DNA of 64,000 bases from Isoetes taiwanensis (taxonomy: Eukaryota > Streptophyta > Lycopodiopsida > Isoetales > Isoetaceae): the NCBI GenBank assembly GCA_021234155.1, contig JAJEKV010000091.1:248001-312000 (forward strand), read 5' to 3'. A model generated the notes under the pieces. That model had not been told where the DNA came from. It saw only the letters and a list, made by a program, of their open reading frames with translations, and made no database searches. The position numbers and the translations under genes were made by a program. Of the stretch, positions 1 through 11,044 are shown in pieces (the first letter of the stretch is position 1; the number at the start of each line of letters is the position of its first letter).

Positions 1-37
1 TTTGCATCACCAAACATGTTGGTCAATGAAAGTCAAA

Positions 38-170
38 CATGCCACGTAAGCTCCAACATGCCACCTACGATTCACCACATGATTCACCACATGGTTCACC
101 AAATGCACCACATGATTCACCACATGCACCATTTGCATCACCACATCTATCACGACATGTAACACCACAT
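38..170. repeat. CACCACATG short repeats with inverted minisatellite units
   Basis: Positions 38-70 contain two units that are the reverse complement of the 19-bp minisatellite found at 7.67-8.33 kb (GTGGCATGTTGGAGC type). They run into a series of about 12-bp repeats with the core GATTCACCACAT up to about 170. The open frames on both strands here are translations of the repeat and I do not count them as genes. Confidence 0.7.
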
Positions 171-520
171 TGTCATGAATCTTTGAATACATCAATTTCT
201 TCTGGAGATTTGAACTCCACCAGAGTGTTGCTCTGGTCAGCCAGAAAAGTCTATTGTATACAATAGTATACAACAATGTACATTAGAGTGTCAATGAAAG
301 AATAGGTTACAAGAATAACCTCTTTGGTTACAATAATACAAACATGTGATTACAAGTAAAGATCTATTGATCCGTCAACCTCGACTTCATTACTACAAAG
401 AATCGTGCTTCACAACATCAATCATCATTCGCGTGTCGTGTCCAACATTTCGCAACTAGAAATTGGTACACCCCGCAACAAACATATCAGGCCTCACATT
501 GGATGAGTAATACCTTCAAA
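171..520. other. No gene seen
   Basis: This is AT-rich sequence without a convincing reading frame or clear repeat. Confidence 0.4.
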
Positions 521-528
521 TTCTGAAC

Positions 529-1052
529 TCACCTTGCATTGGGATAGTATGTCCAAGTCTCGCATTCTGCAGCCACAACTTTCTTTACGAAGACACATAT
601 AGCGGGGACCATACGACAAAGAATCGGACCGAAAGTGGGGAACTTGTAATTTTCTTGTGGCGCGGCTTTTATGGTGCTTGGGAATTTTGTGTTTGCATCC
701 TCAACAAAACTCATGACAGCTCTCGGAGCCCTTGTACATTTCTAGGTTTGTCAAAATGGTACACACACTGGGCGACATTTAACGGGCTGACCTCCAAGAC
801 CTACAATGACATACACCGTCCAGTCTTTCGCGATAACATCTTTGCGCAGAATGGTACATTCGAAATTGCAAGTTGAGGGTGCAACGGTTTGTCCTTTGAA
901 GCAAGCTCGTTCGACAAGAATGTGTAAATGAGCGGATCCATGAAATGGAACCTCTGTTCCATGTCATGCTTGATGCGCATTGGTGCATACACCGCCAAAG
1001 TCCAAGGTCCGGTAAAACAAGATGATTTAAGAAACAAACGAGAAGACTTCAA
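529..1052 (-). pseudogene. Unrecognised degenerate coding remnant
   Basis: Two minus-strand reading frames (801-1052 and 529-714) appear to continue one another after frame changes. The first reads like a globular protein, with segments such as PLIYTFLSNELAS and LAISNVPFCAKMLSRKTG; the second contains AAPQENYKFPTFGPILCRM. Codon-like composition and low repetitiveness suggest former coding sequence, probably from a transposable element. Stops separate the pieces and no start or splice pattern can be defended. I do not recognise the family. Confidence 0.25.
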
Positions 1053-1896
1053 ATCTGAGTTGTTTATATTAAATTACTAACCTCATGAAGAAATGGACTA
1101 TCCGTCACCGAACCAATCCCTACTTTTCTCCAATATTACGATTGCCTCTTGATCAAGCACAAGAGGCTCCTGGCATCCTTTAAACACTTCAAGTGGCAAG
1201 TGTTTGCAGTGGGATGTGCGCTCTTAACACTGGAGTCCTCGTCTTTGGTGGTGTAAGTTTACATTCAACAAATGGAAGATCATTGAAAACCTTGAGGAAC
1301 ATTGAAATAGCCAAGAAATGAACAATTGAAGTAAAACTTTGTTTATATAAAAAAGTCAAGAGAGGTTACATCATATACACAATAATACTATTTCTAGGCT
1401 TTAGTTCTATGTTTTTTCATCATATTAATACAAATTTGACTCTCGATTGTCAAACATATTGACAGCATTTTGTTGCTTTCGACATAACTTTGCACATTCC
1501 CCGCCTTCAAACAACCCCGAAGCCAAACCTTTAGATCATTCATGAGGAAATTGCCATCTACTCTGCCGGGGCTCCAATTTGTTTGGGACGGATCATGGTG
1601 TTTGGCGCATTGAGGTACCCTTTGTATCTGTTGTCATCAATGAGAAGCACGTTCTCTTTTGTGAAACACGGAAATTCGTCGTAGAGACCTTTTTTTGTGC
1701 TTCAAAAAAAATTGGCTTTTCTTGTTAAATAAATTTGTGTTGGTACAAGTGATCGACTCCATATGAACTTGAATTTGTCCTTGTGTTTCATCAATGCTCC
1801 CTTAACTATGACTCTCAAGTTTTGAGCTGCAGGCTGGACCAAAGTGCTATATGAAAATTACGACCGCACCAATCTATGAACTTCGGCCCGGCTGGT
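1053..1896. other. No gene seen
   Basis: This is AT-rich sequence with frequent stops in all frames and no recognisable repeat or domain. Confidence 0.4.
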
Positions 1897-2059
1897 CTAG
1901 TTACTACCCACTTGGTTTACATTAAGTGTGATCAACTTAACATCATCTTCTTTGGCGGTGGGTATGGACTCACTCTTGTCATAGCTTCTACCCTTAACTC
2001 CATTGTAGTCAAAAACAAGCAGGATTGGGCTTAACCTTGTAGTCTTCGCATGGACGAGT

Positions 2060-2160
2060 TGGTGCGTATGGCTGGAAACTTCGCCCCGGCATTTCTTGGT
2101 GCGGTGGAAACTTACGCCCGGCATCTATGCGGGGATGGAAACTTACGCCGAGAATGTCTT
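2060..2160. repeat. Short imperfect repeats with core GGAAACTTACGCC
   Basis: Three spaced copies of GGAAACTT(A)CGCC followed by GGCAT or GAGAATG occur at about 2069, 2106 and 2137, spaced about 30-37 bp apart. The overlapping minus-strand frames (1897-2218) owe their length to this repetition and are not supported as genes. Confidence 0.45.
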
Positions 2161-2218
2161 GGATGTGTCTTTTGCTTGGAATTCTGCTCTTGCTTTTCTC
2201 CGAGACACTTCGGTGCAA

Positions 2219-3330
2219 AAATTTAATGTGATTCGGTAACTATATAGGTCAAATTAAAAGAAGACAGCACAAAAAGGTTGGAAGTTACCTTGTGACTTAC
2301 ATTCACGAAACGATTTGTTCGGATCATAACCCGATGCATCTGCTGATTTGGCGATTGGTGTGGAGCATGACTTAATGCATCCGTTGATCTGGCAGATTCT
2401 TGTCGGTTGGAGCACCTCTTTGGAGCTTGACTTGATGCACCCTCTTGATTTGTTGACATCTACCGATTTGTCCGGGCTTCACGTAACCCGATGCATCTTC
2501 GATTTGCTCGAGTTTCTATCGTGTCTAATGCTTTTCGAAGGGTGCGCGAGTGTCTTGTCCCCTAACCGACCACATTGTACATCTATATCTACAAAGTAGG
2601 GATGAAGAAGTAAGCTACATATCCCAATTGCATCAAACAAGTCTTGGTTACCTTTGAGGGTAGAAAATAATTCCCTTTTGGTGTGCTAGATGGACTCACA
2701 TAGTCATTGCCACCGGTATGAGCGATTAGACTGAATTAGTAAAGCGGCACCATGCTCTGCAAACCTGGAATTGAATCACAATTGATTGTAACTATGCTTT
2801 GGTTTTTTTAACTAAGTTCCAGACTTTTTTACTCTCTTTACGATGCACACTGACCCCAATTTTTGGTCCACGGTTGTTTTTTAGTTGTACGGAAGTGTTG
2901 TTTTATGCCAAAAACAACACCAAAATGGCCCCAAAAGTCCACGTGGCCCGTTTATCCGGATTTGCACAAAGAGACAGTGGTTTTTTGGCAGAAATTTCCC
3001 ACGGTGGTCTTTTGGCAGATAAATCCACGCGTAGAAAAAATTGACATAGTTTTTGTGATTTTTTGTCAACGTGTATTTTTTTCCTTCACTGTTATTTTTA
3101 GTGGAACCATGCATTGTTTATTTTCAGAATTACATGCGTAGGTCTCGATATTACCACACGTGAAAAGCTAAATTACAACGTGAAAGTAAGATTGTTTTTA
3201 AAAATAGTTACATGTTATTTAACAAAGTACCACATGTGTTATTGGAATCTTGCTATTGTTTTTTATGCTATTAAGTATTGATTTTTTAAAATAAGGACAT
3301 GTAAAAAATATTATTATAACACATAGAAAA
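2219..3330. other. No gene seen
   Basis: Some short direct repeats of a CCGATGCATC/GATGCATC kind occur at 2330-2500. The open frames around 2800-3140 overlap on both strands in biased sequence and carry no recognisable domain. Confidence 0.35.
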
Positions 3331-3359
3331 AAGGAGGTGTTGTTTCCAATGTGCCTTGT

Positions 3360-3475
3360 ACTAATGAAATATTGACACGTATCCTACTTTTTAAATAAAA
3401 ATGTTTATTTCAACTAATCAAATATTGACACATGGTGCCTTTTAAGTAATCAAATATTGACACGTGGCATACGGT
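3360..3475. repeat. Three copies of an AATATTGACAC(G/A) unit
   Basis: The core ACTAATCAAATATTGACACGTGG recurs three times in diverged form, near 3360, 3412 and 3444. The third copy contains a CACGTG hexamer. There is no evidence that this is regulatory. Confidence 0.5.
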
Positions 3476-3589
3476 TAAAAATTTTTTTAGCATATACCAC
3501 AATTTAAAATGTCAATTATAATCATAATTTATTTTTCATACAACATATATCATAAATGTTTTACTGATCTTTTTTAATTTAAAATAAGA

Positions 3590-3660
3590 AAGCCTTTGGG
3601 AATCGAACCCAAATAAGTCCATAAGGCAATCCAAATACCAACATTGAATATTGAATTATT
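3590..3660 (-). other. tRNA-like T-arm / pol III box B relic
   Basis: The minus strand contains GGGTTCGATTCCC, which fits the internal box B consensus GGTTCRANNCC, inside a good T-arm (TTGGG/CCCAA stem). I cannot fold convincing D and anticodon arms upstream or an acceptor stem. It is therefore more likely a tRNA-derived SINE fragment or chance than a functional tRNA gene. Confidence 0.3.
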
Positions 3661-3675
3661 ACATTCAAAACATTA

Positions 3676-3800
3676 AAATAATGGTTAAGATTCAAAACAA
3701 TTAAATCTATTGTTTAAGGTTCAAAGCATGAAGTTGATGTGATTGAAAACAACTAAATTTAATGTTTAAGGTTCAACACATTAAATTAATGTGGTTTCAT
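3676..3800. repeat. Degenerate tandem repeat of about 60 bp
   Basis: AATTAAATCTATTGTTTAAGG-like and AACTAAATTTAATGTTTAAGG-like segments, each followed by TTCAA(A/C)(G/A)CA, repeat about every 60 bp. No coding potential is visible. Confidence 0.45.
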
Positions 3801-5440
3801 GGAAGTCATGTGCCTTTTGAAGTCATTGCATTTGTAAAGGAAGGATGTAATGGAAGGATGTATGAAAATATGCACCTTTCTTTAAGCCCGACAAGATTAG
3901 TTGCCAAGTATTGATCCGACAAATGCAAAGCAACATTACATTTATTCTCCAAAGTTAGGTCGCCATGGCCCAATTTGTCATCTCTGCAAAAAACTTTGAG
4001 TCAACAAATTGGTGGAAAATAATGAGGTTTTTAGATGAAATGACACAAAATTTTACATATTTTAGATAAAAAAAAACTTACCTCTTTCATGGAATGGCTT
4101 GAAAGTTTACATAGTCTCGATGCTTCGATTTCCAAGGGAAAGGCTGATGACGCACGGACGAGTAGCATTATGCATTGAAGCCTGCAATGGTTTTTCCCAA
4201 GCCCTGAAGCTCCTTTGGCAAAGCATGCATTTTACTGCTTGGCGCCAAATAAAACACGTCGGGCAGTTCTAATTCTGTAATAATGAAATATAATATATTG
4301 AATCACTTTCGAGCTTCATTGTAACAAATTTTGTAGCTCGTGATTGAAATGCTTACTTGCGAGCTAGTTTCCAGCATTTAAGCTATAGAACACTTGTGAA
4401 CATAACTCAAAGCTTATTGGCAAAACTATATCTGTAGACTAGAAAGGATAAGCTGTTCATCTATAGACAAAATCACTATCTGAAGATAAGTTGGCAATAA
4501 ACTCTTACTGATTTCAAAAGGATAGCGACTTCATACATGAAGCGTAAAGGCATTTATACCGGCCATTGAGAGGTGCCATTGAGGAAGCAGCAAAGATTGC
4601 CATGTAGAAATTTATACGCCATCTTTGAAGTTGCGGACCCACTGCGGCCGTGGTTGCTATAATCGATCTTTGTATGTGGATGCCTTTAGTTAAAATGAAC
4701 CAACTTTTAGGATGGAGTCTTTTTGAAACACCTTGCAGGGTAGACTAGGTTTTACATTTGGGAAAATCGTATCAAAGTCGATAAAAAGAAGACAAAAGCG
4801 GACAAAGCAACCGACGGGAAGATCGGACCTCTTATGGTATTCGGGAATAGGACCATGCAACATAAAGAAACCGGTCGCCAAGTATTGCAAAACTAGTGAA
4901 CCCAAGCAATCACATCCTTCGGAAAAACAGCAACATCTGCTTCTAAAGCTCGGATGTGCAACTTGAGTAGGGATACGCCCGATCCGCATCAATGAGCATG
5001 GCGGAATGAACACGGCAAGATCCACAAGAATGAACATGGCTGAAATGAAAGAAAAAAAGAAGGAAAATCGGAAGGGAAGGGAAAACGCCATATGCTCACG
5101 GCTCCATAGTGCGGAAGGGTCCGGCTCGAGCATTGCACCCAACGAAACGGCCAAGGCGGGGAAAACAGCCGTTAGGGTAGCCAATAGGATGAAAATACTC
5201 GGATCGCCATCTCATTCGTCTATTTTGGCCAAAATCTGCACCGATCCATCTTGTTTAGTCAACCAATCGGATTACACTACAAGGATTACAATCGCCGCCA
5301 TCCATTCTTGCCGAAATCTAGGCCATCCATTTCGACTTCTTCGCTACAATATTAATTCATAACTTTAATTTTCAACATGTGAACTAATCCATGTTCCATT
5401 ATTTTATGCAAGGCATTTTTTTTCTATGGGTTTTGCAATA
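3801..5440. other. No supportable gene
   Basis: The longest frame, on the minus strand at 4690-5184 (164 aa), has a hydrophobic stretch but no recognisable domain. It overlaps plus-strand frames in the same locally GC-richer sequence (about 4.7-5.3 kb). It could be a remnant of a lost gene; I cannot support it as one. Confidence 0.3.
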
Positions 5441-5448
5441 TTTGGGAC

Positions 5449-5527
5449 ATATGGCCATGGCCAAAATGGCTTGGATGTGCACTGCATGCACACTCTTGCC
5501 ATTTTGGCCATGGCCATATGGCCCTCG
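5449..5527. repeat. Large near-perfect palindrome (foldback)
   Basis: The arms CATATGGCCATGGCCAAAA and TTTTGGCCATGGCCATATG are exact reverse complements. The centre (GTGCACTGCATGCAC) is itself nearly palindromic, so about 75 bp can fold into one hairpin. The two short frames on opposite strands here (both reading MAMAKMA) mirror one another because of the symmetry and are not genes. Confidence 0.85.
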
Positions 5528-6350
5528 CATTTTCTATATTGGACTAAAACATTATGATTGCACAATAAACAAGTAGCCAGCATTTTTAGCTTTTTATAAT
5601 TACACAATCAACAAGCTTTGCAAAATTATTTGTATGGAGGGTATTCAGGCAGTGGTTGGGCATATGATTTTTGGGATGGTAGAAAATACCAAACTTGAGG
5701 TGCTTACTGCTATTTTTTGAGCTGCCTAAAATCGTAGTTAATTTTCGTGGGAATGGTTGAAGAAGGGGATTTGATCCGGCCAGAAGTGGAAAGTTGGCTA
5801 GTGTCACAATCTTTCAGGCACGCCGAATCTTCTGAGCATGTTACGGATGCCCACTTTTAGATGCCCACTGCTGAGTTGGATTTTACGCCATAGCCAGAGC
5901 TTTAAAAATGCCATCAAAATTAAAAAGAGGTCATTGAGATTGAGCCAATTTGGTCTGCGTATCCATGTCTTTTATAGCGGCAAGGCCCATCAGATGATGG
6001 GTCTAGCCAATTCGTTTGTTGTTATATGCCCAATACGTCGGACTGACGTGTTGAGCTATTGGGTTTTGCCATAGCCAGACCCACCACAAAAATTTCAGTA
6101 GTAATACAAGCTTTGATTTCCTCTGTGTGTGTAGTTGTGTGAACCCTGTGGGAAGAAGATACTTCTCGAAAGGGATGCAATTTGAAGGGATGTTCCTAGA
6201 AGGGAAGTCGGCTAGGGCGGATGTCGAGCATGTAAAAGAGAAGCATGGTCATGTCAATGAATTTGTGCAGGGGTTGACGCTTACTATTGCCGTTGTAATC
6301 TCGTTGCACCATTGATTCGTGCAAGAGAATTAAATGCCCAAAAATAGTGA
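5528..6350. other. No gene seen
   Basis: Short frames occur on both strands, but there is no domain, splice pattern or repeat that I can support. Confidence 0.35.
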
Positions 6351-6395
6351 CCTTTGATGTGGGAGATTCCATGGAATCTCCCATGATCTAAAGGT
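6351..6395. repeat. 45-bp palindrome
   Basis: TGGGAGATTCCATGGAATCTCCCA is a perfect 24-bp palindrome. It extends with few mismatches to CCTTTGAT on the left and ATCTAAAGG on the right. Confidence 0.8.
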
Positions 6396-6582
6396 CCGAA
6401 ATTGACAATCGAAAATGAACAATAATAAAAGCGTGCGAATTGTGCACATCTTAAAAGAGGCCAACTAGAAATCTTATTTCCAATGTGATCATCTCGAATT
6501 TTTGCAAGGTTCAAGAAACCGAGCATGGAAATGACACTCTTCTGCATAAAATGGCATATGTCTCTTAATCCTCCTTACTATA

Positions 6583-6618
6583 TCATCATAGTAGGAATTC
6601 CATCATAGTAGGAATTCC
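6583..6618 (+). repeat. 17-bp tandem duplication
   Basis: CATCATAGTAGGAATTC occurs twice back to back in otherwise unremarkable AT-rich DNA. Confidence 0.7.
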
Positions 6619-7440
6619 ACAAGACACTAAAATATATTGGAAAATACAATTTCTTAATTCCTTTGTTCTCAGATAGCTTCAAAGTAAAATGTAGACATGA
6701 ACATATAGATGTTAGAGGTATAATGGAATCTTGGTGATTCATGACCGTGCCTCATTGTTTGAATAGGAATGAACCAAGCTGGTTGAAATTGAAAATCTCC
6801 CAACAATGTTAGTGTATATTGGAATGTTCGGCAAGTTTTCTTATTGGGTTTATTATTTAAACAACGGAAGGTTCCAACTCACGAATACAAGGATATTCAA
6901 GCTGACTAAAGTAACCATAAGAACTTTTTCGATGGGATCTAAAAATTTTCTCCAATATTTTTTTTCAATAGGCAATAGTCTCTTCTAGATTTAAATGCTA
7001 GAATCATGTAGTTTAGTAGCCTAATGTTTTAGCTTCAATTCTTAATTATGCAAAGGATTATGCAAAATCTAAAAAGAGGTCAACTACAACTTGATCATGG
7101 TGGCATGTCCAAAAACCATTGGTTCTTGGATAATTGTGGCGTGTTTTTCTTCTAGGTGGCTGGACTTTGGAAGTGCCACATTGGCATTTCTAGCGTTTTC
7201 AATTTGAAGGCAAAAACGAAACTAATATGAGAAATAATGGTAACAATGTAAGATGTACCAATCGGGGCTGACTGTCGGTAAACAACATGGCAAAAATGGC
7301 ATGATGATGTGGCGAAGGGTGTTTTTTGCAATCTTCATGAAAGTGAGTAAGGGAAGTAGAAGTTTACAAAAGTTGACATGCACATGATGATGTGGCATGC
7401 CAGTGGTAACATGTCATACCATGTAAGCAAGGGCAACTTT
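6619..7440. other. No gene seen
   Basis: This is AT-rich sequence without supported coding potential. Confidence 0.4.
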
Positions 7441-7454
7441 AAACTGACTCTGCC

Positions 7455-7673
7455 AAGAGACTCAAAACGTCGACATTACTCTGGGGACCAAGTTTCGAGG
7501 GCAGAAGACCACCTATTCTCCAAGGAGCGCCAAAGTAGCTCATGTCCAACACGTTCATAGTGAATTGGGCTAAGAGGTGGCTGCGGAGAATCTCTGCCAT
7601 ATAGAGGGTTCGTGTTTCTTTCGTTGCCAAAAATGACCATGTAACTTGGTTCCTAGGGTAATTTTGCCATTCG
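7455..7673 (+). repeat. Truncated copy of the 0.8-kb complex repeat
   Basis: From the shared core CGACATTAC at about 7470, this segment matches the corresponding parts of copies at 8598, 9407 and 10561. It carries the block ending CCTAGGGTAATTT and is broken off where the 19-bp minisatellite begins. Confidence 0.75.
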
Positions 7674-8325
7674 GATGTTGGAGCCTAGGTGGGATGTTGG
7701 AGCCTAGGTGGCATGCTAGAGCTCACGAGGCATGTTGGAGCCTAGGTGGCATGTTGGAGCCTACGTGGCATGTTGAAGCCTTGGTGGCATGTTGGAGCCT
7801 GCATATTTGAGCCACCTTGCATGCTTGAGCCTAGGTGGCACGTTGGAGCCAACTTGGAATGTTGGAGCCTATGTGGCATGTTAGAGCTCACGTGGCATGT
7901 TGGAGCCAAGGTGGCATGTTGGAGCCTAGGTGGCATGCTAGATGGCATGTTGGAGCCCACGTGGCATGTTGGGGCGTGGGTGGCATGTTGGAGCCCTCAC
8001 GTGGCATGTTGGAGCCTAGGTGGCATGTTTGAGCCACCTTGGCACGCTTGAGCCTAGGTGGCATGTTGGAGCCACCTTGGCATGTTGGAGCCTAGGTGGC
8101 ATGTTGGAGCCTAGGTGGCACGTTGGAGCCTAGGTGGCATGCTAGAGCTCACGAGGCATGTTGGAGCCTAGGTGGCATGTTGGAGCCTACGTGGCATGTT
8201 GAAGCCTTGGTGGCATGTTGGAGCCTAGGTGGCATATTTGAGCCACCTTGCATGCTTGAGCCTAGGTGGCACGTTGGAGCCAACTTGGCATGTTGGAGCC
8301 TATGTGGCATGTTAGAGCTCCGCGT
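7674..8325 (+). repeat. 19-bp minisatellite (TTGGAGCCTAGGTGGCATG) with 426-bp higher-order period
   Basis: About 33 units of a 19-bp consensus TTGGAGCCTAGGTGGCATG run head to tail, with variants such as CCTACG, CCAAGG and CTCACG and some longer units. The block from 7712 to 7898, with its particular order of variants, is repeated almost unchanged at 8138-8318. This shows a 426-bp higher-order duplication. Since 19 is not a multiple of 3, all frames stay open and give repetitive Cys/Trp/His-rich peptides; these are not genes. Confidence 0.95.
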
Positions 8326-9140
8326 GGCCAAAGCCCGAGCCTTCATAGCGTAAACCCTACAATAACTTTGGCAAGGCCGCGGGGTTTACGTTTTGGAGGC
8401 CATACCCCAGCCGGATTGGACGGGATCTTGCACAATGTCATGAGGTAGTGGGGGGCGTTGCGCCTTGGAAAGGCGGAGCCCTAAAACCTTCCAGGGGCGA
8501 TTCGACCCAAAATGTCCTCTACGGAAGGTCCCGGCCGCAGGACGGGCAACTCTCCCACCCGGGGCGTGATCGACTCACGCCAACGAACTTCGAAACATCG
8601 ACATTACTCGGAGACCAAGTTTCGTGGGCGAAGACCACCCCTGCTCGAGGAAGCGCCAAAGTAGCTCATGTCCAACACGTTAAGTAGTGAATTGGCCTTA
8701 GCGGAGGGTGCGAGAATCTTGCCATGTAGAGGGTTCATGTTTCTTTGCTGCAAAAATGACCGTGTAACTTGGTCCCTAGGGTAATTTATTTGTTTTTGGG
8801 CGACATGGCGAAGTCAAATCCCCATTCCGGAGCCTTTGTACTTGCCCGAACGACAAAACACTTGGGTTTCTACACGATCATTGCGGGACACTTTGCGGTT
8901 TGATATGTTCTCGGGCCAGATCTTGAATTTTTTGAACCTGCTTTCGAAGCAAGTTACTTGAATGGAGAATTCAGCGGTCGGATAGGGGAAACCCAGGGCT
9001 CGGGAAGGCATGCATTGGCATTTGCCCTCGGAGGAGCACTGGTAGGAAAGCCACGCCTCGGTAAATCCAAACCCCATTTCGTCAGTTTCTATTGCTTCTT
9101 GTTTTCAACTGCAGCTTCTCAACCATGTCTCAAGTGCAAC
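8326..9140 (+). repeat. Complex 0.8-kb repeat, copy A
   Basis: The copy starts with a hairpin (8341-8401: CGTAAACCC ... GGGTTTACG). It continues through landmark blocks shared with the other copies: CTTGCACAATGTCATGAGGTAGTG, CGACATTAC, GCCAAAGTAGCTCATG, CCTAGGGTAATTT, GACATGGCGAAGTCAAAT, and GAATGGAGAATTCA(A/G)CGGTCGGATAGGG. No coding frame is conserved between copies. I do not recognise the family. Confidence 0.85.
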
Positions 9141-9960
9141 TGAATAAAACTCGACCTCCATAACGTAAACCCTACAATAACCTAGCAACGCATAAGGTTT
9201 ACGTTTTGGAGGCCATACCCTAGTCAGATTGGACCAGGATCTTGCACAATGTCATGAGGTAGTGGGAGGCGTTGACGCCAGAAGACGGAGCCCTAAAACC
9301 TTCGAAGCGATTCGACCCAAAAGGTCCTCTCGGAAGGTCCTTGGCCACGGGACGGGCAACTTTCCCACCCGGGCGTAATCGTGGATCGACCAGCGGACTC
9401 GAAACATCGACATTACCCTGGAGACCAAGTTTCGTGGGCAGAAGACCACCCCTGCTCCAGGAAGCACCAAAGTAGCTCATGTCCAACATGTTCGTGGTGA
9501 ATTGGCCTTAGCGGAGGGTGCAAAATACTGCCATGTAGAGGGTTCGTGCTTCTTTTGCTGCAAAGAATGACCGTGTAACTTGGTCTCTAGGGTAATTTCA
9601 TTTGTTTTGGACGACATGGCGAAGTCAAATCTCCATTAGGAGCCTTTGTCTTTGCCCGAGCGACAAAACACTTGGGTTTCTACCGCGATTCGATTGCGGA
9701 GGACACTTTTGCGGTTTGATATGTTCTTCCGGACAGATCTTGAACTTGTTTGAAGCTGCTCGAAGCAAGTTACTTGAATGGAGAATTCAACGGTCGGATA
9801 GGGAAACCGGGCTCCGGAAGGGAGGCATTGGCATTTGCCCTCCCAAAGGAGCACTGGTAGGAAAGCCTGCCTCGGTAAATCCAAACCCCATTTTAATGGG
9901 TTTCTAATGCTTCTTGTTTTCAAGCTGCGGCTTCTCGATCATGTCTCAAGTGCAACCGAA
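9141..9960 (+). repeat. Complex 0.8-kb repeat, copy B
   Basis: This copy has the same order of landmarks as copy A at an offset of about 810 bp. Its hairpin lies at 9153-9213. Indels relative to copy A are scattered, so the open frames shift between copies, which argues against protein coding. Confidence 0.85.
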
Positions 9961-10875
9961 TAAAACTTCGACCTCCATAACGTAAACCCTACAATAACCT
10001 AGCAATACGGGGTTTACGTTTTGGAGGTCAAAACATGGTCGACTTCTTTGATAACTAGGTGGACCATTTCTAAACATGCATGGGGAGCCATGAGAAGCTG
10101 AAATAACAGAGTTTTCGATCTATTCGCCAATCCGAAAGTGACCCCAAACAATTTTGCTCTTTGCATAAAAGGCTCTACACTTTTAATTGTAAAACTAGGA
10201 GGAGAATAAATCCAAAACCCATTCTTGCAATTTTCTTTACCCTCGTGTTTTTCAAACGCATTTTGCTTTCGACCATGTCCCAAGTGCAACGGACCAAAGC
10301 CCGACCTCCATAGCGTAAACCCTACAATAAACACGGCAAGGCATGGGGTTTACGTTTTGGAGCCCATACCCCAGCAGATTGGACCAGGAGCTTGCATAAT
10401 ATCATGAGCTAGTGGGAAGGCATTAACGCCAGAAGGCGGAGCCCTAAAACCTTCCCGAAGCGGTTCGACCCAAAAGGTCCTCTACGGAAGGTCCTTGGCC
10501 ATGGGCGGGCAACTCTCCCACCTCGGGGCGTGATCGACTACGCCAGCGGACTCAAAACATCGACATTACCACGGAGACCAAGTTTAGGTGGGCGAAGACC
10601 ACCCCTGCCTCCAGAAGCGCCAAAGTAGCTCATGCCCAACACGTTAAGTAGTGAATTGGCCTTAGCGGAGGTGCGAGAATCTTTGCCATGTAGAGGGTTT
10701 GTGTTTCTTTTGCTGCAAAAAATGACCGTGTAACTTAGTCCCTAGGGTAATTTCGCTGTTTCGGACAACATGGCGAAGTCAAATCTCCATTAGGAGCCTT
10801 TGTCTTTGCCCGAACAACAAAACACTTGGGTTTCTACACGGTCATTGCGGGACACACTGCGGTTTGATATGTTCT
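9961..10875 (+). repeat. Complex 0.8-kb repeat, rearranged copies C and D
   Basis: The hairpin occurs twice here (9972-10027 and 10305-10363), only about 334 bp apart. A shortened copy C is therefore followed by copy D, which carries the CGACATTAC core at 10561. Copy D ends near 10875 at GATATGTTCTTAGTGC, where similarity to copies A and B stops. An unrelated segment at 10030-10220 separates the two. Confidence 0.8.
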
Positions 10876-11044
10876 TAGTGCAAATCGTCTAAGTGCAATA
10901 AGTTATCTTGTTTTTCAAAGAACCATTGCATTCTTAGAAAGAACCATTGGATAAGATAAATTAGATACAATTAAAACCATTGGATGACGTGGATAACTAT
11001 TGGATTGTCTATAGCGAACCTTAGTACCAACTAGATGTAGGCAT

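Noticed and set aside
3590-3660. Functional tRNA gene on the minus strand
   Set aside because: Only the T-arm/box B fits. The D-arm, anticodon arm and acceptor stem could not be formed.
4690-5184. 164-aa minus-strand ORF with a hydrophobic segment
   Set aside because: It has no recognisable domain or splice context and is overlapped by plus-strand frames in the same GC-richer patch. It was not strong enough to call a gene.
7742-8353. Cys/Trp/His-rich ORFs (MACWS..., MARWSQ...) on both strands
   Set aside because: They are translations of a 19-bp minisatellite whose unit is not a multiple of three. There is no start context or conservation.
8448-9923. ORFs within the 0.8-kb repeats (for example 8448-8687, 9220-9489, 9636-9923)
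   Set aside because: Frames are not conserved between copies, since indels shift them. The copies share DNA landmarks but not a protein.
10014-10334. 106-aa minus-strand ORF between repeat copies C and D
   Set aside because: It has no recognisable domain, its ends lie inside the repeat hairpins, and there is no start or splice support.
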